Assembly (NCBI GenBank): GCA_027596075.1
Contig: JADGJC010000049.1
Location: 62,001 to 126,000, forward strand
Origin: Rhizophlyctis rosea
Lineage: Eukaryota > Chytridiomycota > Chytridiomycetes > Rhizophlyctidales > Rhizophlyctidaceae
Direction of reading: 5' to 3'
DNA: 64,000 nt
Shown: piece after piece, positions 53,475 to 64,000 of the stretch
Position numbering within the stretch: position 1 is the stretch's first letter
Layout: each line of letters begins with the position of its first letter
The notes under the pieces: model-generated
Seen by the model: only the letters and a program-made list of their open reading frames with translations
The model's database searches: none
What the model was told of the DNA's origin: nothing
Position numbers and translations under genes: made by a program

Positions 53475-56400
53475 TCATCTTCCCTCCACACGAGCCGCCT
53501 GCACAAAGAACCCAAAGTCGTTTACCAGCGTATTCAAAAGGTCAGCACAGTTGTGCGGATCCTGGAGTGGACGTACGGATGGTCAGGGAACAGGAACAAA
53601 GCCCACAACGCAAATAGCTTTGCACTCGCACCTGTATGCTTCGCAAATAACTCGCAAATGTCGCCTGCTGCTCGGGTCCCATCCCAGCGCATCGAGTGCC
53701 GATGAAGTTAGGTATGAACTACCGAAACAGAGCAGATATCAGTATAAGAACGAAGAAGACCATCCCGTCTACACCAACGAACTTACCCTTCCACGAAACA
53801 ACTCCAAATCCGTCAAGATCATGCTCGTCAACGCAGAAATGAGCTCATCCCGAAGGAAGTCTCGCGACTTCTCCAGCAGGCAATCCAGCAGTATCTCGAT
53901 GAACGGCAACAGCATCGATTGTTTGAACACGTCCTATTGGTGGAAGTCAAGATCTTGATTCATTCTAAGAGATGAGAGTGATGAGAGCACCCACCTTCGA
54001 GTACAAATTCGTTTTGGCGTCAACATCTTGAAGCGTCATCAAATTTTGTCGGAAAATGTCGGTGTTCGACATTCGGAAGGTTTGTGCAATCATCTATGGC
54101 CAATGGTTTGAGCAAGAGCAGAAGATAGAGACCAAGGCGATAACCAACATTAAGTATCTGCGTCAGCTCCTTCTCATGCGTTTCATCACCTCCCTTCCGT
54201 CCAGCCCATTGGTTGACTTGACTCCCAACAAAGAATCTCGAGTGATGCAGCAAGATCTGATGCAACACCTCATAGAAATGGCTCCGCACGTCGTCGATAG
54301 GAAGACTCTATGAACACAACACCGATGTTAGTTTCACAATCACACAGTAACAAGCAGAACTAGAGTACCCCACAAACCCACCTCATCAACAATACACTTC
54401 ACAAACAACTCCTCCTGAATGAACTGTATGCTATCCGGCAACATCTTCTGGAACGCCTTGGAGCTATCGCCTACAAGTGATCCGACAAAAAGCACAAGCT
54501 TGTCAAGAACTTCACTGCCCGATTCGTCCCGGATAGCGGTCCTCAATTGATCGCCACGCATAAAGCTCATAAAGAGTCCCAAAGTGTCGTTGATTATACC
54601 TTCATCCCGCACAACTTGTTTCCGGAGACTGGAAAAGAGGTGGAGGATGAAGTCCAGAAGGAGCAGGAGCATTGCTGGAGTGATTGGAAGTGGTGAATGG
54701 AGAGCTATTGGGCCGAACACTTGCCACCCGAAATGAGAGGGACAAACACTCACTGTTATCTCGACTATACACATGCACCAACTTGATGGTAGGTCGAATG
54801 AGCGGCGCAAGAAGCCCGTGAACAGCTTCCTTCGGTTGCGTGCCTTCCGATTGAACGGCTTCGGTCATGGCACACATGATCTCGATTGTATGCTTGATTG
54901 CGATTTTCGCTATCATTCCTGTAAGCTACAATGCCATCCGTGAAATGGATCCCGATGCATCTTTTCCCTACCTTCGTTTTTCTGATTTCCCACATCCAAA
55001 TTGGATGATAATATTCCATGGTAATGGCTGAGTAGCGGCTGCATGAACCGACTGAACTCTCGCGTCCTTTCCTAATGACGTTTGTTTAAGCGTGAGGTCA
55101 CCAATAAACCTCGGATCTGAGTTGTCCCAGCAGGATCACTGTATGTAACTCACCTCAGTGACGGCCCCGGCGTAGGGTAATACATACATGGCGGTGATGA
55201 ATTTATACACGTTCTTTTTGGTGGTATATGAGTAGTTGATAGATGTGGTATGTACATTGGAGAGATACTGATTTATTGCTGGATAGTCTGCGGCGAAGGG
55301 TAAGTATGACGTCGATGAGACAGCAAAATATGACATGTTACCTATGATATGTGCCTTGACTGTGCTTGATAAAGAATATAACAGTGCAGATGCAGCCACG
55401 CTGACCCGCTCGGCCTATGCGAAGGAATGGCCCGATAAGTCTATCGATCGTGGCCTTGTTTCTTGACAGACTTACGTTTGTCAATGATGCCAAACTGAAG
55501 GTGATGATGGGTACAGCTAGCTGTTGAAATTGCGCCATGTCCCCTTCGCTCCTGACCGCCTTGTCATAGTACATTTTGAACCAGTGTATGAACAATGACA
55601 AGAATGAGAAGATCTGGGCCGTCCTGAAAAAGGGCATTATTGGAAATGTTGCCAAAGGATCCAAGGCGAGTGACACTCACAACTTCTCAAATGCTTCTCG
55701 TACCGGCCCTTCCGATATCATTTCAGGATGACGAGCAGCGTCTAAGTTCAGGATGCTGAGCAATTTCCCAATGACTGCGGTGACGGGCCCTAATCCACCA
55801 CGAAAGTTCGTCGTGAAGACATGTGCAACACTGCCAAAGATGACTGTCACCGGAATGAGGTCCAGAGCTGGATAAGAGTAAAGTAAGATAGTGCCCTTGC
55901 TGTAAGTCTACTGTTCCGAAAGAGCATTACCAGCATACTGTACTGCTCTGGTTGAAACCCGGCCATTGTAAGTGGAGAGAGTATCAGAGTGCTTTACGAG
56001 GAGCCCAAATAGGGGTTGGAGCACGGCATCGGTATATAGCGCGGAAGTTTTCGCTGCATCAAAGGTGAGAAAAAAATAGGAGCACAAAATAACGCGTACC
56101 GACCTACTAAGTCGCATGACGCATGAAGATACACATCCCATTCGCTCTGATCCTATAGATACACATTAAGGGCTGGATGCTTTGTATAGACATTGTGCAC
56201 GGACAGACCTCTCCTTCTTGCTCGTTGCTCAAAGTTGTCAACTCATCTCCGTTCTCTGAGAATTGTACTTTGCGCAGAACTTCTGTTGTTATTCCGAGCA
56301 GGCCTCCTCGAAATCTAAAACAAAGCGTCGGACAAGGCCGAGTTGTAAATCAAGATGGCGATAGCATACCTCTCTACACTTGAAGGGTCTCCTTTTGGAT

Positions 56401-58109
56401 CTTCCTTCATGGCAATCAGATAGTCCTCAAATATGTCCCATATGTGCAAACATGCCCGATAGCCTTCTAATGACGACTTCAAAAATTGTTAGTCGATGGT
56501 TCGCGATTGCCGATTGTGGTGGTGTAGGGTACCTGATGAAACGTAAATCGGCACAACAGGCCCAAGAAATCGTTGAGTGGGAACTCCGGCACAGACAGTG
56601 CTCGCGCAATGTGCTTGCTGACGAAATGCTCCAGAAATTCGGTAAACTTTTCTCGGTAGCTGCAGATATGTTGAGTTCCGAAACCTGATCCACATGACGG
56701 TCATGTTCAGACTTACTTGTCGTCCAATCCACTTACTCTCGGAGAAGAGCCGGGTACGTCGGCGATCAAATATCGCATCAGTTCACAGACTTGTGTCGAT
56801 ACTAGCATGATGAAGCGGACGAATTCCCGTGGGACGTAATTGCGGGCCATGACCTCATTTATACATGACATGCCCATAGATCCAAGTTTTACGGTTGCAT
56901 CATCGCTCAACTGTAAACAAAGAGTCAGAAGGATGTCGTGCCAGAAGCAAACCTCATACTGTGCCTGTGCATATTTGAAGATTGCATCGAGAAGGGTGCT
57001 CGCGTGCGTCTCTTCTGAAATTGGTATCCAAGCCAGTAGAGTATGGAGAGTGTCCATTGATATTCGGCACAGGATGATGTTGTCGTCATGAATACGTCCT
57101 CCGTGTACAATGGCATCATTGGATCCTCTCGAAGACCCATTTGGTGACAGGGGGAATGCAGCCTTCGAGGGCGATTCGCCGACTGCCGGGAGATTGACCG
57201 CATAGGGCGAGCGGACAGGAGAATGCATCCCAATGCCGAACCCCCCCGGCACACCGTCGGCAGGAGAGGCGAAAGGCGGTGACTTGATGCATGTCTCGTG
57301 AATGTGCAGCAGAACATCGATCACCAGTAAGATGATGGAAGGAGCTTCGCGAAGGAGATGCGTCCTCAAATCTGCTTTTCGAGCTGCTGTGATGTCCTCA
57401 CGGTTTGAAACGAACTCTTCTGAGACCGTTTTGCAAAGCACAAGGCAAAGTAGCAAAGAGGATTGCCGCAAGTTGTAGACTTGCTGCATGAAATTGGGCC
57501 AATCATGAGGGAACTCTTTCCTGGCAATGTCCACCACTAATTTGACCTGTGGGATTCCTTTTAGTAGTGGATTCGAGGATCACGCCAAGTACTGGTGGCG
57601 CATACCAATTTGTTCGACACAAATGCAGGGTATTCTTGGAACTTGGAAGTGAGCAAGTTGAAGAGAAAGTTCCGATGATTTGCTCGGTCGGATGCAGACG
57701 TGTCGTACCACCGAACAAATAAATACTTGTTCATGAAAACATCAGCATGAATCACCCCATGCTATATCTTCGACAATATCCACTAACTTCAAATATCGAC
57801 AAGCTGTAGAACGCTACATAAGGCGAAATTTCATCCTGCTGAAGCCAACCCTGTGCGAAGGCAAGTGCTTCCGGTTGGCGTTTGAAGTTTGCAAGATTAT
57901 ACTCTTGAGACAGCCGCAAAGGTAAGCATATTGGCTTGAACACACATAGGCACTAAGAAACTGTAAATACCTATTTCACGTTTTCGATCTGGTGTAGTCC
58001 GGTGATTTTCGTAAAATTCGACAAGGAGGCTGTGGAGACCCGTCTCATTCTACAGTCACCGGAGATCAGTGGCAAGCACGCGTTTGTGTCAGCGTCAGTA
58101 CCTCACCAT
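53475..58109 (-). CDS. XPO6: Exportin-6, nuclear export receptor for profilin-actin
   Basis: Importin-beta-family receptor that carries actin-profilin out of the nucleus with RanGTP. About 20 short exons; those at the 5' end were placed as 58107-58109, 57971-58049, 57788-57903, 57606-57761, 56953-57546 and 56717-56910. The N-terminal part reads LHSLLVEFYENHRTT, then EALAFAQGWLQQDEISPYVAFYSLSIFE and VVDIARKEFPHDWPNFMQQ, the Xpo1-type HEAT region. Next come CKTVSEEFVSNREDITAARK, MSCINEVMARNYVPREF, YREKFTEFLEHFV and FLGLLCRFTFHQ. Each matches XPO6 in order. The C-terminus ends DPHNCADLLNTLVNDFG..FVQAARVEGR. Exportin-6 is typical of animals and some protists and lower fungi, and is absent from yeasts. 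The first exon appears to be the ATG alone, followed by GTGAGG. This is inferred because the frame upstream is closed by TGA. Confidence 0.92.
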
Positions 58110-58716
58110 TCTTGACACCTTGTCCCTGATCAGATTCCTTCAAGTAGCACGCAAGTTGGATGTTGGGGGGATGTGTGGGAAAATGGCCTGGGAGAGAGGG
58201 GCAAAACGCGGCAGGTGAGGGTGAAACTTGATGGAGCTATGGCAATATAACCAAATTTAGGCTGTGCATGATCAACGAGCCGATTTACAGCGTGTGGCTG
58301 GCAATTCCAATGGTGACCGCTGCACATATTCAGGGTCCTATGAAAACCAAATTTCACCTTTCCCACACACTCACCAGCCGCTTGTACTTGTACAATAAAT
58401 GGGTTGACGTATATGCAAAAGCGATGATATGCTGAAAAACACGTGAATATCTCAAAAAGTAGTACATGCTTAAAGGGCTCAGTTTTTTTGTTTACTTGCA
58501 TGCTGTGTGAGCTTACTGCATGTGATTGTCTTGACACATTTGTGGCGAAGCAGCGCCTCCAATCGGATCGCTGGGTCTCACCTGAGCGTCCCAGATATTG
58601 CCAATTTGCGCTTCCCTCGTCCTTTCGTTCCATCTTCAGCCCCATGTTGTAACGGCAAACCCATAGGTATAGGAAAGTCGCAAACGCTACAATCTAAACG
58701 TTCTACCAGCATTGTG
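58110..58716. promoter_or_regulatory. Divergent promoter, XPO6 / RhoGEF
   Basis: A 607-bp spacer between divergent starts. In-frame sequence upstream of the RhoGEF ATG lacks an earlier good start. No specific site recognised. Confidence 0.35.
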
Positions 58717-61700
58717 ATGGGAGATGATGGCTCAGGAAGGAAAGCGTTACCACTAAATGACTTGAGTCTGGTGGGGGAACCCGAGCGGAGTGGGCCTTCC
58801 GAAGACACCTCCAATACTCAACATAGAACAAAGCGTCGGAGCGGAGCGAACAACGAATCTTCAATGGATAACAATAAGCATAAGCCTGGCGGCAACACGG
58901 AGGCGTCAAAAGCCCCCGAGGGGGAAAGAATCTCCAGGGCTAACAGTCGAGTGAAAGCTCTTAGCACTGAAGAGCGGGTAATGCAGAGGGTATCTTTCGC
59001 CGATCCTGTGGTCGATCATAAAACCAGTAGTCGCCGTGGTAGTGGACCAGAGCTTTCCCTGCAACCGACGAAGGCAGAGACTCAAACTCCAACCGAAGCG
59101 CTGCAAGGTATATCTCTATTTTCATTAAAAGTTCCCTTTCCACCTCTCAAAAGGCTCAAATCTTAGGTCTACATATTCTCTCTCCACCAGGAGATTCCCG
59201 GTCTTCATCCCCCATTGCCTTCTCAGCCAGTCCTCAATCAATATCTCGGGGTGAAAGTATGGAGTTGGCCCCAGATCCATATCCTTATCGGCGGAGTGAA
59301 GACGGCCCAGACCACCACGCAGATCATATTGCGTCTCGTAGCTCGACATTGAGCCGGACAAACGATGCATCAGATGTTGTTCGAAACAGCCCGGCCAGTC
59401 ATCAATCAGCAGATGTCAACGGCATTTCCAGAGATTTCGTAGATTCCCAATCCATTGTACCAGCGGGTCCTGATGAAGTTGGGAGCGAAGCATTTGCAGA
59501 AGGCATAGTGGAAGGGAGGCGAATGGAGAATGGGATAGGAGAGGCAGAACCCAACAGCCATCAGAAGAGACTGTCTTTGTCTCAATTGACTTCGGGTATG
59601 TCTCTGCGGGTGGTGGCAGCTCATCAGGCGGGAGACACCGAAGAGCTTGAGTTGGAAGTGGGTGATATCATTGAATTGGATACACTGCCAGCAAATGTGG
59701 AAGAATATTGGTGGCACGGAGTGAATCGTGCGTGGGGACCGAATAATGGACAGGTCGGATTCTTTCCTAAAGACTGTGTGGAGATGGAAAATTGGGAACC
59801 GCCTCCACCAGAACCTCAGATTGAGACCAGCCCATCTCCTCATGTGGTTGAAGATACTTCCGACCATGTGAGCGACACTGGCAATGGCGGGGCGGACGAA
59901 GATGTTGCAGAGGAGGAGCTAGAGATACCAAAGCCGGTACCTCCTGGAACGCAAGTGACCGTCATAATGGAATATGAGATGATGAAAGCAGATGAGATTG
60001 ATCTCAAAGTGGGAGAGACAGTGGTGGTTACGAGCGCTCCAGAGGGCGGTTGGTGGAGAGGGACGAAGGATTTGGGCGGAAAGAATCCGAAACAAGGATG
60101 GTTTCCTGCAACACACGTCAAAGTGGAAACAGACGATGACGCTATTTCCGTGAAGTCAGGTCCCGCTCAAACGGAATCATCACCATTTGCTAGCGTGGGG
60201 CAGTCCATGGGGTCCTTTGTAGGCGATTCGACAACATCCTTGAATGAAGGGCCCGGGAAGCGGAAATCATGGTTCAAGCGCATGGTTCCGAAGAAGGGGG
60301 CCGAGGGGATGAAGGGGAAGCGCTCGCGCTCTTTATCAGCTCCTCTTCCACATGTTGGACTCAATTCAACAACGCAGGGAAAATCTCTTAGTGCTCTACC
60401 AGATGCTTCCGAGACCAGCCTAACCGGAGGTCCATCAGCCGAAAGTCTGACTCGTCCTAGCGTTGCCTGCAGTATGAGAGAAGATCGAGATTATTGCGAA
60501 GAAATGATCGATTTCACTCAATCCGAAGGCCAACATAAACGATCCCATAGTGCTCCCGCCGTGTCGTTGTCCGATTTACGGCAACTCCAAGTGGAAAGAG
60601 AACCTTCAATTCCAGCACGGACCTCCACCATTATGACACCCGAAGTGCTGCCCAGCATTCCAACACCAGTGGAGCCAGCCGTCAGAACCCGACCATCAAG
60701 CACGGTGGAGGTTATCCGCCCCAAATCCATTGCTGAAGACATTAGCAAGTCTTGGCAAGATCGCGTTTCAAAGGAGACGCTTGAAATGATGTCTGCCAGA
60801 GATAAAAAAAGGACGACAGCAATTTGGGAGCTGATAGAAACGGAACGCGATTATGTGCGGGATCTTGTCATCATTATTGAGGTAAAGTACGGAATTGCGT
60901 TCAATGCACAGCAATAAATGTGCATGCTCAGACGTTGCACTATCAGACTTTTATGAAACCTTTGGCGGACCGTAAAATCCTCACACAAAAGCAGATTGAA
61001 GTTCTCTTCATGAATGTACCGCAGCTGCACAAGATCAATGAGGTAATTTGCTTGACATCTTCATTCTCATTGGATACAACAATCAACCTAACACTCGCTC
61101 ATTCTAGAAATTTCTTAGCCGACTGGAAGCGAAATGGTCGGAAGCGGAGGTACCTGATTCCATCGGTGATGTCCTCATGGACGGGGTACGTGCCATTAGT
61201 GGCAGATTATGCTTGGCAGCTTCCCATATTGATATCGGGTCCAGGTGGAGCATTTTGTCAGCTACACGGTATATTGCGGCAACCAGACGGCATCGGTCGC
61301 AAAGATGAATAGCTGGAAGGAGAACAAGAAGGAGTTCAGAGCGTTCCTAGATGTATGTCTTGCATCGCGCATATAGGTTTCATACAATTCAGGCTGATAC
61401 ATGCCCCCCCAGGATACTCACCGAAATCCCATAACTCGCAATTTGGATCTGGGAGGATTCTTGATCAAACCTGTACAACGCATTTGTAAATATCCACTTC
61501 TAATCAAGGTATGGGTCGCTTGGACATAATAGGTGGACATATTGTTGATTTCCATGGTGCAGGAAATCATGAAATATACCGAAGAAACGAATCCAGACCA
61601 TGCTCAGCTTAAGGCTGCATTGGACCGTGTGCAAGGTGTGATAAGTATTGTGAACGAGGGAGCTCGCCAGGTGGAGGGCGTTCGAAACATTGCCAGCATA

Positions 61701-64000
61701 CAGGCGAACTTCACGGAGGTAAATATCAGTGATTTCAAGAGCAATGATCACACTATACCAAGCAGGCCTTTTTTGTAGAGATTGAACATCGCAACACCTA
61801 CCCGTCATTTTGTACGAGAGGACGCAGTTTGGATCCACTTTGACGGATTCAAAAAGCCACGACGACTATTCGTCTTCAACGACCTCCTCATTCTTGCTCG
61901 TAAAGATTGGAGGGATAAGTATCATCTCATTGACAAGGCGGCTTTGCGGGATGTCAGAATGGCGGATGTGTCTGATGATGCTGGAAGTAAGTCTAGATTT
62001 GAGGTCAACTCTGGTGCATATGCTCATAACTCACGTTAGGCAACTTAACCAACTACATGGAGCTGGAAATAGTCCCAACGGACGGCGGGCAATCTCCAGA
62101 TCGCTATCTGCTATCCACACAAACTCAGCAAGCAAAACAGTCATGGCTGGACACATACCGCAACCTAACCCAACTCGCCGTTCGTACAAAACTTCTATCC
62201 GAGACCAATTCATCCAGCTCCGCACAAATGCATAGCGACAATGAAGATGATTCTGGCGGCCGTCGACGACGAAGACAGTCCACCACTGAGGCTGCTGCAT
62301 CAGCAAAGGAGTTAGAACAAGTCCGGGCAGAACTAGTGGCGGCGGAGAAGCGTTCGGTAGTTTTGGAAGAAAAATGGAAAGCTGAGAAGGACGAGCTAGA
62401 AGCCAAAATGAACGAGCTCCGCAATAGTTTGCAGTCAACCGAGAGTCGGGAGGCGGCACTGGTGGGGAAGCTCCGGAGTCGGGAAATCGAGATGGAACTC
62501 AAAGTTAGCGAGTTGGAGATGGAAGGGAAGAATATGCTGAACCGTAAGCAAGAGGATATGGATGCAAAAGTCATTGAGTTGGAACTGAAAATGGCGAACA
62601 AGCTTAGGGAGAGTGATGAAAGCAAAGCAGAGGTGCAAAAGTCATTGGAGGAGGGTCGGGATCGGATGGCGGTTGTGGAGCAAGCTCTGGCTACGGTTCG
62701 AAAACAGGCGGCGGCCCTCGGCACCGAAGTCAAGGAACTTAGTGGGGCAAATGAGGCATTGAGTAAGCGGGGAGAGTCCCTGTCGGCAGAACTTGGTGCT
62801 AGCAAGGCGCGAGTGGAAATTCTCCAGAAAGAATTGGTTGATCAGGAGTTGGGATGGTCGGAGCGGTACACAAGACGGGAACATGAGCTGGCGGAGGAAC
62901 TGAGCGCAAAGCATGCCACAATAGTAAAGGACTTACAATCAAGTCATGCAAAGGCGGTTGGGGAGCTTGAAACAAATCATGCTGAAGAAGTGCGGAGCCT
63001 CCAGGCAGAAATCAGTAGTCTCAGACAAAAGTCCGGAGCCGAAGTAGATAGCCTACGCCAGGAAGGGGAAGAGAAGTTGAGAACCCTGCGCCAAGATGCT
63101 GATGAAAAGATCAATACCATCCGCCGAGATGCTGACGAGAAGATCAGAGCCACGCGAGAAGAGGCCGAACAGAAGCTCGGCAGGCAGCGGCAGGAAGCAG
63201 ACGCAAAACTGGCAGCTCATATAGAGGAGTTCAACCAGAGATTAGCACAGCAGAAGGAGGAAAGCCTGGAAAGAGGTCATGCCCTCCAAGCTGCTTCCGC
63301 GCGGGAGCAGGAGAAGTCAGCACAGATACAGCGTCTAACAATGGAGCTCGAATCGGTTCGGTCCAGTTCAAAGGAATCCAACGAGAACCTGAAGCAAGCG
63401 CTATCGGAAGCACAGAGTCAACTGCGGGAACGGGAGGCCGTCATGAGGGCGCGAGAGGATGCGTTGCGGGAACGGGATGTTGAGAACCGGAAATTAGAAT
63501 TAGACCGAAACCAGCATGTGAACGAAATCGCTCGGCTGCGTGCGTCTGCTGAAGCTTCCAAGACCGAATATGAAAATGTTAGGAAGAGTTTAGAGAAGGC
63601 GTTGGATGAGCGGCAACAAATGATTTCAAAGAAGGATTGGGAAATCAATGAGCTTTCTCGGAAAGTAGCTGAATCTGTTGGGCAAGTGAAGGCGTTGGAG
63701 ATGGAGATGAGCCATCTGAAGGAGGAGCTGGCGCACCGGCGGAAATCTGGGGATGAGATTAACGCTAGGCAAACGGAGGAGATCATGCATCTAAGGGGTC
63801 AGCAGGCTAAATTAGAACAAACAGCGCGGGCGCTGGAGCAGAGGAACGGAGAACTCAATCAACAACTGGAACGAGGGAAAGTGCACTTGACGCAGGTCTC
63901 GGAAGCCAACCGCCAACTAGCGACAGACCTTGCACGGGCCAAAGACACCGCTGCCAAACAAGCCACGCAGCGCGACGAACTTTCGAGAGATCATAATGAC
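58717..64000 (+). CDS. RhoGEF with two SH3 domains, DH-PH and long coiled coil (3' end outside window)
   Basis: Nine exons join in frame to at least 1600 residues: 58717-59107, 59191-60881, 60932-61042, 61108-61185, 61245-61352, 61413-61508, 61563-61718, 61779-61986 and 62040 to beyond 64000. The N-terminal 280 residues are Ser-rich and disordered. SH3-1 (LRVVAAHQAGDTEELELEVG, WWHGVN, GFFPKDCVEM) and SH3-2 (VTVIMEYEMMKADEIDLKVG, GWWRGTK, GWFPATHV) follow. The DH domain starts TAIWELIETERDYVRDLVII and contains GGFLIKPVQRICKYPLLIK, the signature helix. The PH domain has RRLFVFNDLLILARKD. Beyond residue 950 the chain is almost pure coiled coil with heptads and repeated ADEKI/REEAE units. It should activate a Rho/Cdc42-type GTPase at the cortex, and the coiled coil may oligomerise or link it to the cytoskeleton. 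Start chosen at the first in-frame ATG of a good coding stretch. Confidence 0.92.

Noticed and set aside
53293..53958. 221-codon plus-strand frame
   Set aside because: Antisense to the 3' exons of exportin-6, whose translated sequence matches the family.
62125..63786. Serine-rich minus-strand frames at the right end
   Set aside because: Reverse of the RhoGEF coiled-coil exon, where Glu/Lys/Arg codons read as Ser/Phe on the other strand.

Overview
The window is nuclear DNA of a fungus. Nearly every gene carries short spliceosomal introns (about 45-110 nt, GT..AG), many starting GTAAGT or GTATGT. The gene set is fungal: a CBM1 cellulose-binding module, Wss1, SPF27, Utp13, an FG nucleoporin and Utr4-type enolase-phosphatase. 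A centrin close to animal CETN2, a MICAL-type monooxygenase, exportin-6 and a TypA/BipA GTPase together fit an early-diverging, possibly zoosporic (chytrid-like) lineage better than a yeast or mushroom. That placement is inference. A 10-base assembly gap at 32885-32894, next to GC-rich junk, interrupts the 3' end of UTP13.

Layout. 1-2103: no recognisable gene. 2.1-5.0 kb (-): organellar TypA/BipA. 5.5-8.0 kb (+): two unknown spliced genes. 8.6-9.2 kb (-): decayed FAD oxidoreductase. 9.7-10.9 kb (+): enolase-phosphatase. 11.3-12.1 kb (-): centrin. 12.5-13.8 kb (+): Wss1. 14.0-14.3 kb (-): a tRNA-ended structured RNA. 15.5-17.3 kb (+): Nup54/57. 17.5-18.3 kb (-): tail-anchored thioredoxin. 18.6-19.9 kb (+): F-box protein. 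20.1-21.7 kb: two minisatellite arrays. 23.2-24.1 kb (+): SPF27. 24.4-26.6 kb (-): aldehyde dehydrogenase. 28.1-29.5 kb (+): secreted metallopeptidase with CBM1. 29.9-31.7 kb (-): MICAL-like monooxygenase. 32.1 kb: tRNA-Glu. 32.6-36.3 kb (-): UTP13. 36.8-38.6 kb (+): F-box-like protein.

The 38.8-53.1 kb stretch is accessory. It holds a family of ankyrin-type genes on the minus strand. Four of the five long members are each paired, head to head at about 330-540 bp, with a plus-strand RNA element of 317-376 nt. The RNA ends fold like a tRNA: a 7-bp acceptor stem formed by the two extreme ends, a TC-GGA D-arm start and a perfect T-arm. Several internal hairpins show compensatory changes between copies. 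A fifth copy lies alone at 14 kb. A shared TGANYCAKAATGACA motif sits between gene and RNA in all four pairs. Decayed units, an inverted fragment and a composite pseudogene (exportin-6 3' end plus a Brr2-like helicase piece) show that this block is actively rearranging.

The right end returns to core genes: exportin-6 (53.5-58.1 kb, -) and, divergently, a large SH3-SH3-DH-PH-coiled-coil RhoGEF that runs off the window at 64000.

The coding genes show no common pathway; they are housekeeping functions in mosaic order. The RNA/ankyrin block is the part most likely to hold something undescribed.
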